From contig NZ_CP046916.1 in assembly GCF_009789675.1 (NCBI RefSeq), positions 496,001-560,000 on the forward strand: a stretch of 64,000 nt of DNA. Reading direction: 5' to 3'. Both the position numbers and the translations under genes were made by a program. The notes under the pieces are model-generated. The model searched no databases and was not told the origin of the DNA. It saw only the letters and a program-made list of their open reading frames with translations. This document shows positions 43,006 to 52,673 of this stretch, piece after piece. How positions within the stretch are numbered: position 1 is the first letter of the stretch; each line of letters begins with the position of its first letter. The stretch comes from Paraburkholderia acidisoli (GTDB lineage Bacteria; Pseudomonadota; Gammaproteobacteria; Burkholderiales; Burkholderiaceae).

Positions 43006-44166
43006 ATGAAGAAATACGCGTTGACTGTTTTGAGCGTAGTGCCCTTGTTCGCGCACGCGCAGTCGTCGGTGACGCTCTACGGTATTCTGGACGAGGGACT
43101 GCATTACCAGAGTAAGGTGGGTGCGGGTCAGAAAGTGTCGATGGACTCACTGTCGGGTCCGTACGGCAGCCGCTGGGGCGTCACGGGTACGGAAGATCTC
43201 GGCGCGGGTACTCAAGCCATTTTCACGCTGGAATCAGGCATCAATATGCCCAACGGGCAGGCGGCGCAGGGTAACACGCTATTCGGCCGGCAAGCGTTCG
43301 TGGGCTTGAAGAATGCGCAGTACGGAAGTGTGACCTTCGGTCGTCAGTACGACATGGTCTTCTATTTCCCGGAGTTTCTGGCGGGATATGCGCTGATGGG
43401 CGGCCCGACGTCTGTGCACCCGGGCGATCTGGACAATGCAGCGAACTCGGTCCGCTGGAACAACACCATTCGCTACATGAGCCCGTCCTTCAGGGGCTTT
43501 ACGTTCGGCGGCTTGTACAGCCTGGGCGGTGTGGCGGGTGATTTCACATCGCAAAGCGGTTATTCGCTGGGCGCAGGCTACACGGCTGGCGGACTCAAGG
43601 TCGGAGCAGCGTACGAGTTCTTCAAGAATCCGACAGCCACGGCCGGCAAAGGTCTGTTTACCGACAACCAGAGTGGCGCGTCGAACCTGAGCGGTTCGCT
43701 CAACTCCGGGTATCAGACTGCGCAGTCCTATCAGGTCGCCATGATCGCCGCTAGCTACGCGCTGACGGACAAGTGGTCAGTTGCCGGCTCGTATTCGAAC
43801 ACCGAATACGGAAATCTTGGCTCGGGCTTTCAGAAAAACGCGGCTAAATTCCACAATTTCGATGTTGCCATCTCGTACAAGTTCACGCCGTTTCTTTCGA
43901 CAGGATTGGCTTATGACTATCTGAAGGGCACGGCCGTCGGCAAAGCGGGGGATAGCGGTGCCGGTAATCAGCATTACAACCAGATCTCGTGGGCGACGGA
44001 CTACGTGATGTCAAAGCGTACCGAGCTTTACGGCGCGATCGGCTACCAGATCGCTTCTGGGCAAAACTCGCTCGGAAAAAGCGCGGTTGCCAATATCAGT
44101 AATCTGGGCGATTCGTCGACCAATAAGCAGGTTCTCGTTCGACTCGCGATTCGTCATCGCTTCTAG
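43006..44166 (+). CDS. Outer-membrane porin (Burkholderia OmpC-type), cluster B
   Basis: A 386-residue porin. The signal peptide is short (MKKYALTVLSVVPLFAHA), the first strand QSSVTLYGILDEGLHY, and later blocks TGTEDLGAGTQAIFTLESG and FGRQAFVGL are diagnostic of the porin_4 family; the C-terminus ends VLVRLAIRHRF with terminal Phe. It sits in the outer membrane as a trimer and would admit the cluster B substrate for the MFS carrier at 31121-32440. It is separated from the lyase gene by 221 bases and followed by a strong terminator. Confidence 0.93.
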   Translation: MKKYALTVLSVVPLFAHAQSSVTLYGILDEGLHYQSKVGAGQKVSMDSLSGPYGSRWGVTGTEDLGAGTQAIFTLESGINMPNGQAAQGNTLFGRQAFVGLKNAQYGSVTFGRQYDMVFYFPEFLAGYALMGGPTSVHPGDLDNAANSVRWNNTIRYMSPSFRGFTFGGLYSLGGVAGDFTSQSGYSLGAGYTAGGLKVGAAYEFFKNPTATAGKGLFTDNQSGASNLSGSLNSGYQTAQSYQVAMIAASYALTDKWSVAGSYSNTEYGNLGSGFQKNAAKFHNFDVAISYKFTPFLSTGLAYDYLKGTAVGKAGDSGAGNQHYNQISWATDYVMSKRTELYGAIGYQIASGQNSLGKSAVANISNLGDSSTNKQVLVRLAIRHRF

Positions 44167-44223
44167 ATCGCGTCGCGCTTCGAGGTCTAAGCGCCATTGT
44201 TCGATCGATGGGGTTTCCGCTCG

Positions 44224-44264
44224 CTGACTGAGGCGACCGCTGGTCGTTTCAGTCAGTGTGTTTT
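44224..44264 (+). terminator. Rho-independent terminator after porin gene
   Basis: A stem CTGACTGA (44224-44231) / TCAGTCAG (44249-44256) with an inner CGACC/GGTCG helix and a 3-base loop, followed by TGTGTTTTA. This is the most complete intrinsic terminator near cluster B and separates it from the etf operon. Confidence 0.75.
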
Positions 44265-44380
44265 ATTGGGCAGTCAAAACCCGCAGACACGATGGGTGGA
44301 TAGGTGATGCGGGTGTATCAGCGCGACGAATGCTTTCGTGCCGAACTATGCATTCTTTGAAATTTTGAAAAGTTGCCAAA

Positions 44381-45130
44381 ATGAAAGTCCTTGTGCCAGT
44401 CAAACGCGTAGTGGATTACAACGTGAAGGTCCGTGTGAAGTCGGATGGCACGGGTGTGGATATCGCCAATGTGAAGATGTCGATGAATCCGTTCGACGAG
44501 ATCGCCGTTGAAGAGGCGGTGCGTTTGAAGGAAGCGGGCGTGGCGACCGAAGTGATCGCCGTGTCGTGCGGCGTGACGCAAGCGCAGGAAACGCTACGTA
44601 CGGCGCTCGCGATTGGCGCGGACCGTGCGATTCTCGTGGAGTCGAGCGAGGATTTGCAGCCGCTGGCGGTGGCTAAATTGCTGAAGGCTTTGGTCGATAA
44701 AGAGCAACCTTCGTTGATTATTCTTGGCAAACAAGCCATCGATGACGATTCGAACCAGACCGGCCAGATGCTCGCCGCGCTCGCGAATCTGCCGCAAGCG
44801 ACGTTCGCCTCGAAAGTGACGGTTGCCGATGGCAAGGCCACGGTCGCGCGTGAAGTCGATGGCGGCGCGGAAACGCTTTCGCTCACGCTGCCCGCTGTGG
44901 TGACTACGGATCTTCGTTTGAACGAGCCGCGCTACGTCACGCTGCCGAACATCATGAAGGCAAAGAAGAAGCCGTTGGAGACGATCAAGCCTGAAGATCT
45001 TGGCGTGGATGTCACGCCGCGTCTCAAGACGCTCAAGGTCGCCGAACCGCCCAAGCGCAGCGCGGGCGTGAAGGTGCCGGACGTGAAGACGCTGGTCGAG
45101 AAGCTGAAGACCGAAGCCAAGGTGCTGTAA
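44381..45130 (+). CDS. etfB: Electron transfer flavoprotein beta subunit
   Basis: A 249-residue EtfB. It begins [20 protein letters not shown], has [19 protein letters not shown], the AMP-binding region [20 protein letters not shown] and the ETF beta signature around [19 protein letters not shown]. With EtfA it carries electrons from acyl-CoA and other flavin dehydrogenases to the ETF-quinone oxidoreductase encoded at 46124. The gene is the first of a three-gene set, 14 bases before etfA. Confidence 0.95.
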   Translation: MKVLVPVKRVVDYNVKVRVKSDGTGVDIANVKMSMNPFDEIAVEEAVRLKEAGVATEVIAVSCGVTQAQETLRTALAIGADRAILVESSEDLQPLAVAKLLKALVDKEQPSLIILGKQAIDDDSNQTGQMLAALANLPQATFASKVTVADGKATVAREVDGGAETLSLTLPAVVTTDLRLNEPRYVTLPNIMKAKKKPLETIKPEDLGVDVTPRLKTLKVAEPPKRSAGVKVPDVKTLVEKLKTEAKVL

Positions 45131-45143
45131 GGGGAGCTGAAAA

Positions 45144-46079
45144 ATGACAACGCTGGTTATTGCTGAACACGACAACGCTACGATCAAGGCTGCAACGCTC
45201 AACACGGTTGCAGCAGCACAGAAGATCGGTGGCGACGTGCACGTGCTGGTCGCGGGCCACAACGCACAGGCCGCCGCCGACGCCGCCGCGAAGATCGCAG
45301 GCGTGGCGAAGGTGCTGCTCGCCGATGCGCCGCAACTCGAACAAGGTCTCGCGGAAAACGTCGAAGCGACGGTTTTAAGCATCGCGAAGAACTACTCGCA
45401 CATCCTCGCGCCCGCCACGGCCGCAGGCAAGAACGTCGCGCCGCGCATCGCCGCGAAGCTCGACGTTGCGCAGATCAGCGACATCACCGCAGTGGATTCC
45501 GCCGATACGTTCGAGCGCCCGATCTACGCGGGCAATGCGATTGCGACCGTGCAATCGCAAGATCCGATCAAGGTCATCACCGTGCGCGCAACGGGCTTCG
45601 ACCCGGTCGCGGCGGAAGGCGGCAGCGCCTCGGTGGAAAAGATCGAAGCGGCAGCGGATTCGGGTCTCTCGCAGTTCGTGAGCCGCGAAGTCACGAAGCT
45701 CGATCGCCCGGAACTCACGAGCGCGAAGATCATCGTTTCGGGTGGCCGCGGTCTGGGCAGCGGCGAGAACTATACAAAAGTGCTGGAGCCGCTCGCCGAC
45801 AAGCTCGGCGCGGCCCTCGGCGCCTCGCGTGCCGCCGTGGACGCGGGCTATGTGCCGAACGACTTCCAGGTCGGTCAAACGGGCAAGATCGTCGCGCCGC
45901 AACTGTATGTGGCCGTCGGCATCTCGGGTGCCATTCAGCATCTGGCAGGCATGAAAGACTCGAAGGTCATCGTCGCCATCAACAAGGACGAAGAAGCGCC
46001 GATCTTCAGCGTGGCCGATTACGGCCTCGTGGGCGATCTGTTCAGCGAGATTCCCAGCCTGGTCGCTGAACTCGATTAA
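45144..46079 (+). CDS. etfA: Electron transfer flavoprotein alpha subunit
   Basis: A 311-residue EtfA with the N-terminal [40 protein letters not shown], and the C-terminal FAD-binding domain: [55 protein letters not shown] and the final [20 protein letters not shown]. It binds the FAD of the heterodimer. GGGGAG at 45131-45136 precedes the ATG by 7 bases. Co-transcription with etfB is evident from spacing. Confidence 0.96.
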   Translation: MTTLVIAEHDNATIKAATLNTVAAAQKIGGDVHVLVAGHNAQAAADAAAKIAGVAKVLLADAPQLEQGLAENVEATVLSIAKNYSHILAPATAAGKNVAPRIAAKLDVAQISDITAVDSADTFERPIYAGNAIATVQSQDPIKVITVRATGFDPVAAEGGSASVEKIEAAADSGLSQFVSREVTKLDRPELTSAKIIVSGGRGLGSGENYTKVLEPLADKLGAALGASRAAVDAGYVPNDFQVGQTGKIVAPQLYVAVGISGAIQHLAGMKDSKVIVAINKDEEAPIFSVADYGLVGDLFSEIPSLVAELD

Positions 46080-46123
46080 GACGCGCAGAACGAGCGAAAA
46101 ATTTCTTCTGGGAGCGTTAAATC

Positions 46124-47821
<1,698 letters not shown>

Positions 47822-47857
47822 GCGCGCGCAGGTAAGCGCCGTTCGGAAGTCGAGATG

Positions 47858-47896
47858 AAAAAGCCGCTTCGGTTGAGAGACCGGAGCGGCTTTTTT
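47858..47896 (+). terminator. Rho-independent terminator after ETF-QO gene
   Basis: GCCGCT (47863-47868) pairs with AGCGGC (47885-47890) and CGGT with ACCG inside it, around a short loop, preceded by AAAAA and followed by six T. The A-run and T-run on either side make it a good terminator in both directions. Confidence 0.85.
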
Positions 47897-48412
47897 GCAT
47901 TGGTGCGTTCGCCACGACACTGTTGCGTTGTTGGCAAGGCCGAGGGGGGATGACAGTGAGCCGCTGCGAGACCTGTCAAGCAAGTGTCGTTGATAGAAGG
48001 GTTGGTTTATGTGGCTGGAGGCTTCGAAATATTGCTTGCTAACGTGATGGGCGTTGGAGTGCGACCTCTCCGGTTTGCGTCCCATCACGCGCCGACCGTA
48101 CAATCCTGGTGATTAACGTAGCGCGCTCGACTGAATACTGGTGTCGCGATCATGAGAGATACGCAATCCTCACGGCCATCAATGGCTACGGGTTCTATCA
48201 TGAATGATGGGAGTGGATTCCCCGGTGACTGGAAATCCGTTTTCGCGGCGCTCGAAGACCTCTTGCTCAAAACCTCTGAAAATGACGGGCTCTGCATCAT
48301 CCGATTGGACTTGTTCGTTTGCTGACGAAGCCGAAGCATTGCCTGTTGGAACCGGCGGGATCGAATTATCGGCAACGGACGACACCGGCACTCCTGCTTT
48401 CAGGGAGGTCAC
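47897..48412. other. Long intergenic stretch between ETF-QO and cytochrome c genes
   Basis: About 516 bases. It holds one short open frame (48152-48325) and otherwise nothing I can name. Base composition is lower in GC than the flanking genes in the right half. Confidence 0.4.
48152..48325 (+). CDS. Possible small protein (57 residues), unknown
   Basis: An open frame beginning ATG at 48152 that encodes MRDTQSSRPSMATGSIMNDG then a segment DWKSVFAALEDLLLKTSEND and ends LDLFVC. The second half looks like a real amphipathic helix with acidic residues, and the use of codons is protein-like, but there is no ribosome-binding site before the ATG, an internal ATG exists at 48182, and I recognise no family. 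It lies 87 bases upstream of the cytochrome gene on the same strand. It could be a small gene, a leader peptide or chance. Confidence 0.22.
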   Translation: MRDTQSSRPSMATGSIMNDGSGFPGDWKSVFAALEDLLLKTSENDGLCIIRLDLFVC

Positions 48413-49249
48413 ATGCCAAAACGCATAATGGTCCCGGTTGTGCTGCTGACACTCGTTCTGGTCGTGCACGACGCCTTCGCGCAGTCCGCGCTTGAAATGA
48501 CTATCGGTGGGAAGACGCAGTCGTTCAGCCAGGCAGCGTTGCTGGCTCGCAAGGACGCGGCCGACGTCACCGTTGCCCGCGATGTCGCATACGGCACGGC
48601 GTCGACCTACCGGGCGGTGCCGCTGGCCGACCTTATCGAAGGTGAATCGTTGCCCGCCGACAGCGTGCTTGAGGCACGCGCGCTCGACGGTTTTGCGGCG
48701 CAACTCCCGATGGACCTGGTGCGCAACCGCGACCCGGCCACTGCCGTTGCATGGCTCGCGGTCGAGGATAGCGCGAAGCCTTGGCCGAAACTGCCGGGCA
48801 AGCCGGTCAGCGCGGGACCGTTCTATCTGGTCTGGATCGGGAAAGAGGCGTCATCGGTGCGTAGCGAACAATGGCCGTATCAGCTTTCGAAGCTTGCTAC
48901 CCAACCTTCGCCCGCGAAACGCTGGCCGGCGCTTGCTGTCGATTCCGCGCTGCCGGCAACCGACCCGGTTCGCGCTGGCCAAAGCCTGTTCATCACACAG
49001 TGCTTTACCTGCCACCGGCTCAATCACGCGGGCAGTGCCAATTTCGGCCCGGATCTCAATGTGCCGATGAACCCGGTCGAGTATTTCCAGCCCGCCGCGT
49101 TGCACCGCTATATCCGCAATCCGGCCTCGGTTCGCGACTGGGCCGGGCGCTCCATGCCGGCCTTCGCGCAAGACGAGTTGAGCGATCGCGAGATCGATCT
49201 GATCGTGGCTTATCTGGCGTACATGGCGCAAAGAAAGGTTGCGCAGTAG
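48413..49249 (+). CDS. Periplasmic c-type cytochrome with N-terminal molybdopterin-oxidoreductase-like domain
   Basis: A 278-residue exported protein. Residues 1-23 are a signal peptide (VPVVLLTLVLVVHDAFA). The middle part (about 30-170), with TVARDVAYGTASTYRAVPLADLIEG and FYLVWIGKEASS, resembles the substrate-partner domain seen in sulfite-oxidase-type accessory proteins. The C-terminal domain is a class I cytochrome c: CFTCH with Cys197, Cys200 and His201, and a likely Met ligand in RSMPAFAQDELSD. It would pass electrons from a periplasmic oxidation to the respiratory chain. GGGAGG lies just upstream of the ATG. No partner enzyme gene is adjacent. Confidence 0.85.
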   Translation: MPKRIMVPVVLLTLVLVVHDAFAQSALEMTIGGKTQSFSQAALLARKDAADVTVARDVAYGTASTYRAVPLADLIEGESLPADSVLEARALDGFAAQLPMDLVRNRDPATAVAWLAVEDSAKPWPKLPGKPVSAGPFYLVWIGKEASSVRSEQWPYQLSKLATQPSPAKRWPALAVDSALPATDPVRAGQSLFITQCFTCHRLNHAGSANFGPDLNVPMNPVEYFQPAALHRYIRNPASVRDWAGRSMPAFAQDELSDREIDLIVAYLAYMAQRKVAQ

Positions 49250-49296
49250 GGTGGTTTCGTACCGCCGGATAGCGACGATTGCAGCGCTCGCAATGT

Positions 49297-49317
49297 GAGC
49301 GGCCGGGTAAGCCGCTC
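49297..49317. terminator. Hairpin between convergent cytochrome and MFS genes
   Basis: Perfect 7-base arms GAGCGGC / GCCGCTC around a 7-base loop in the 81-base gap between the cytochrome stop and the end of the minus-strand MFS gene. Suitable as a shared terminator although no T-run is present. Confidence 0.5.
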
Positions 49318-49330
49318 TGGGTGCCTGGTA

Positions 49331-50539
49331 TCAGCGTTGAGGTGCGAAAGCACGTGCATACGAGCGCGGGGAAAAGCGTGTACAGAGCAGACAAAGCCCA
49401 AGCGCGCCTGCCAGCATGATCGCCCATGCCGCTGTGAGATCCGCCAGATGATCGCGTAACGCGCCAGCCACGAGCGGCATGAGACTCGCGATCAGATAAC
49501 CGCCGCCCTGGACGAAAGCCAGCAGTTCTCCGGCTCGCGCCGGGTTGTCGCTATGGTCGAGCGCGACGATCAGCGAAAGAGGAAACAGGGCGCCGATCCC
49601 CAGACCGAGCAGCAGGCACGCGAGGGCGGCGAGCGCGAGGGGTGCGCTCAGCAGGCAGCCGAGGCCACCGATCAGAAGCGCGAGCGCGACGAGCAAAGGC
49701 ATGCGCCGATCGGGCATGCGAACGATCGAGGCCGAAACGGCGAGCCCGGCGGCGACTTCGGCAACGGTGACGCCCGCGAGGAGATAACCGGCCTGCGCGT
49801 GGCTCCAGCCCAATTGCGTGTAAAAAGGCGGCAGCCATGCGAGCACGAGCGTATAGGCGCCTGTACCCACGCCGAAGAACAGCATCAACTCCCATGCGCG
49901 CCTCAGGCGCCAGACCGGGGAGCGCGCCGCCGGGACGCGTGCTGCATGCACTGGCGGAGGACTTTGCCGCGCGCGAGGACCCGCAGCCACGAGCCAGAGC
50001 GCCCATGCGAATAACGCGGGTAGCGCCCATACGGCCAGTGCGCCGGGCCAGCCGCCGACCTGCGCGAGCGGAGCGGCAAGCGCGGCGGCCGCGGCTGCGC
50101 CGCCCATGATGGCGGTCGTGTACATGCCCATCATGGCGTCTGCGCGCACGCCGTAGTTGCGTTTGATAAACGCGGGCATCAAAGCCTGGATCAACGCAAT
50201 GCCCGCGCCGGCCAGCAAGGCCGTAACCAGCATGGCCGCTGCACCATGGGCAAAGGCGCGGGTCGCGCACGCTAGCGCAATCAGCGCGATGCCGAGTCCT
50301 ACCAGGGCGCGGGCGTCCGCGCGTCTTTGCAACGGCGCGCTGAGCAGAGCGCCTACTCCCATGACGCCCACCGGAAAGGCGGTGAGCATGCCGGCGCCCG
50401 CGTGATCGAGTCCGGTGGTGGCCATGATGCCGTCGAGCAGAGGTCCGACACCCGCCATCGTCGGGCGCAAATTCAAGGCCAACGCGATGATCGCGATCGT
50501 GAGAACGGGTGCTGCCGTTGCGGATTTTCGATGGTCCAT
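49331..50539 (-). CDS. MFS transporter, CynX/NimT family
   Basis: A 402-residue carrier with about 12 spans. It begins MDHRKSATAAPVLTIAIIAL, and LALNLRPTMAGVGPLLDGI matches the signature N-terminal part of the cyanate/2-nitroimidazole transporter family; later APLQRRADARALVGLG is the loop 2-3 motif. Members export or import small organic compounds and drugs. ATG 50539 is preferred because longer starts fall in the operator region. It is divergent from a MarR gene with three similar sites in the 115-base gap, which suggests repression and induction by a toxic or signalling small molecule. Confidence 0.9.
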   Translation of the reverse strand: MDHRKSATAAPVLTIAIIALALNLRPTMAGVGPLLDGIMATTGLDHAGAGMLTAFPVGVMGVGALLSAPLQRRADARALVGLGIALIALACATRAFAHGAAAMLVTALLAGAGIALIQALMPAFIKRNYGVRADAMMGMYTTAIMGGAAAAAALAAPLAQVGGWPGALAVWALPALFAWALWLVAAGPRARQSPPPVHAARVPAARSPVWRLRRAWELMLFFGVGTGAYTLVLAWLPPFYTQLGWSHAQAGYLLAGVTVAEVAAGLAVSASIVRMPDRRMPLLVALALLIGGLGCLLSAPLALAALACLLLGLGIGALFPLSLIVALDHSDNPARAGELLAFVQGGGYLIASLMPLVAGALRDHLADLTAAWAIMLAGALGLCLLCTRFSPRSYARAFAPQR

Positions 50540-50540
50540 A

Positions 50541-50632
50541 TATTTCGACGTAAAGTATCTTGATGTCGAGTAAACTAGCCTGGTTATAAAGTCGGTGCAA
50601 GCGTCGATGCAAGCTGATATCTTGACGTCGAG
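50541..50632. promoter_or_regulatory. Three MarR operator-like sites in divergent promoter region
   Basis: The 15-mers TATCTTGATGTCGAG (50556-50570) and TATCTTGACGTCGAG (50618-50632) are direct repeats differing at one base. A third, CTTTACGTCGAAATA, lies on the opposite strand at 50541-50555, directly abutting the first. Each centres on a near-palindrome CTTGACGTCGAG. They sit between the MFS and MarR genes, at -35 to start distance for both, and fit MarR dimer sites. Confidence 0.65.
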
Positions 50633-50654
50633 AAAATGAACAGGAGCGGTACCC

Positions 50655-51143
50655 ATGGGGCGAGCGAAGCGCGCGGCGGATCAATGGCGCAAGGAAAGAC
50701 CGGACATCGACGCGAACGTCATGGCGACGATCGGCCGCCTGCTGGAGGCGAGCCATCTGATCGAGCGCACCCGGCTGATGCCGCTCGCGGCGCAATTCGG
50801 ATTGCAGACGGGAGAGTTCGACGTAATCGCCGCGTTGCGCCGCGCGGGCGAGCCGTATCGGCTCACGCCCACCGAACTGTACGAAGCGCTGATGCTTTCG
50901 TCAGGTGCGATGACGAGCCGCCTCGATCGGCTCGAACGATCGGGATTGATCGAACGGCGTCCTTCGGCAACCGACCGGCGCAGCGTAGAGGTTTGGCTGA
51001 CACAGAAGGGGGCGGACCTGATCGACGAAATCCTGCCGCATCATATTGCCAACGAGCAGGATGTTCTGAAGCTGTTGAGCGTGCGGGAGCGTGAACAACT
51101 CGATCGTCTCCTCGACAAGCTCATACGCGCTGTCGAGACCTGA
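50655..51143 (+). CDS. MarR family transcriptional regulator
   Basis: A 162-residue winged-helix repressor. The core LTPTELYEALMLSSGAMTSR is the recognition helix region, and LIERRPSATDRRSVEVWLT is the wing with the conserved D-R-R motif near residue 110; flanking helices form the dimer. AGGAG lies about 9 bases before the ATG. Divergent from the CynX-type carrier, it probably represses both genes through the three sites at 50541-50632 and is released by a small aromatic or acid ligand. Confidence 0.92.
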   Translation: MGRAKRAADQWRKERPDIDANVMATIGRLLEASHLIERTRLMPLAAQFGLQTGEFDVIAALRRAGEPYRLTPTELYEALMLSSGAMTSRLDRLERSGLIERRPSATDRRSVEVWLTQKGADLIDEILPHHIANEQDVLKLLSVREREQLDRLLDKLIRAVET

Positions 51144-51379
51144 TCGCCCCTTGGTCGCCGATTGCGTCGTGCAGAGGAACCCGGTTCAGCACGAGAGCGG
51201 CACGTGCTCCAGTCGCGCGAAAACGTGTGCGATGCCGTAGGCCCTGCCGTCGCAGTGGGTATTCAGCAGCGTTTCCGGCGCGGCAGCGAAATTGCGTGTG
51301 GGGGTGCGATGGCGCGCAGACAGCCGCGAACTTGAGGGGTCCAATAGCCGACCGAGCCCATGTACCAACGGAAAGGAAC

Positions 51380-51745
51380 ATGAACGACAAGGTAGCGGTA
51401 TTGGAGCAGCAGCTCGCGCGACTCGATGAAAGAATTTCGGTTGCCTGGCAGCAGGAACAGAAGGCCGCCATCGAACATATTCGCGAGGTAATGAACTTCT
51501 TCAATCTCGTGCCGAACCAGCTACGCGTCGACCGGAAAGGCACCTATAAGACCGTGCCGCTCGAGATCAAGTATCAGGATCCTGTTAGCGGGGCGACGTG
51601 GAGCGGCCGCGGCCGCGCGCCGTCCTGGATCCGGAACCGGACCTACCGCGACTTTCTGGTTCGACAGCCGGATATTGCGAAGGCCGAAACGCGCCAAAGT
51701 CCAGAACCGTCCAGCCGCGCAAAGAACTCAAACAATCGGCGTTAA
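51380..51745 (+). CDS. H-NS family nucleoid protein (short form)
   Basis: A 121-residue protein. Residues 1-45 form a coiled-coil-like oligomerisation region (MNDKVAVLEQQLARLDERIS); a DNA-binding domain follows at about 60-95 with KYQDPVSGATWSGRGRAPSW, the equivalent of the W-T-G-x-G-R-x-P loop of H-NS/BpH3, and a basic tail of Arg/Lys/Ser. The WSGRGRAPSW loop contains the minor-groove-binding Arg-Gly-Arg. AAAGGA precedes ATG 51380. Such proteins silence AT-rich DNA; here it may be a local paralogue. Confidence 0.85.
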   Translation: MNDKVAVLEQQLARLDERISVAWQQEQKAAIEHIREVMNFFNLVPNQLRVDRKGTYKTVPLEIKYQDPVSGATWSGRGRAPSWIRNRTYRDFLVRQPDIAKAETRQSPEPSSRAKNSNNRR

Positions 51746-51923
51746 AAAAACCCGACGCTCCGGGAAAAGAATGAATCGCCCCGAGCATAACGAAACATAG
51801 GGCGACTTCAACGAGAAACCGCGAGTAACATGGTCCGATGCGTGAATAGCGCGGCCATTTTATTGCCCGATTGCGGCGCATGGCATCGCTACGCTGGCAC
51901 AGGGTGTGCCGGGAGACGATGAG

Positions 51924-52673
51924 ATGCGCGTTCTGCTCGTCGATGATCACGAACTTTTCAGGGCAGGTCTCGCACTGCTGGTGAAAGCGTTATTCCCTAA
52001 CGTCGAGCTACTTCATGCGAGTACGTTGCTGGGCGGAGTGAAAATCGCGACCATCGAGCATCCGGACATCGTATTCCTCGATCTCGAACTGCCCGATGGG
52101 CATGGATGCGACGCGCTGGCTCAATTGAAAATCGCGCGGCCATCGGTGCCGGTGGTGGTCGTATCGGCGGACGAAAGACTGGAAACAGTGGTGCGATGCC
52201 TCGAACTCAGGGCAATGGGCTACGTGCCGAAATCGTCGTCGCCGGAAGCGCTGCATGCGGCAATTCACGCCGTGCTCTCGGGCGGCGTATTCCTGCCAGC
52301 GGCGAGCATTGCCGGTCTAAGACGCATGATCGACGCCGATGAAAAGCGAGCGCAAGAGTCAGGAACTCCGCCGCCGGAACGCCGCGAGGCGCCGTGGAAT
52401 ACCCCGAGCTTCGGACTGACGCCGCGCGAGTTCGAGACGCTCGCGTGGCTCGTGCGCGGGCTGCCTTCCAAAGCGATCGCCGCGAAGATGGGGCTCGAAG
52501 ACATCACCGTACGCAAATACATCAGTCATCTGCTCGCGCACTTCAACTTGCGGCGCCGCACGGAACTCATCGTGATGCTGGCCGACAAGGGCATCACGCT
52601 CGACCTACCTTCTGCTTTCAGTCCTGCGCCAGGTCGGGAGTCGCCTTACGCTGGGCCGCAACGTAACAGCTGA
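51924..52673 (+). CDS. Response regulator, NarL/LuxR type
   Basis: A 249-residue regulator. The receiver domain has DDHE at 8-10, phospho-acceptor Asp53 (VFLDLELPDGHG) and Lys near 104 (GYVPKSS). The C-terminal LuxR-type helix-turn-helix reads LTPREFETLAWLVRGLPSKA then IAAKMGLEDITVRKYISHLL. ATG 51924 is chosen over GTG 51906 because GGGAG lies 9 bases upstream. Its 3' end overlaps the convergent hybrid kinase gene by 56 bases. Partner phosphorelay with that kinase is likely, as the kinase carries its own receiver domain. Confidence 0.9.
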   Translation: MRVLLVDDHELFRAGLALLVKALFPNVELLHASTLLGGVKIATIEHPDIVFLDLELPDGHGCDALAQLKIARPSVPVVVVSADERLETVVRCLELRAMGYVPKSSSPEALHAAIHAVLSGGVFLPAASIAGLRRMIDADEKRAQESGTPPPERREAPWNTPSFGLTPREFETLAWLVRGLPSKAIAAKMGLEDITVRKYISHLLAHFNLRRRTELIVMLADKGITLDLPSAFSPAPGRESPYAGPQRNS

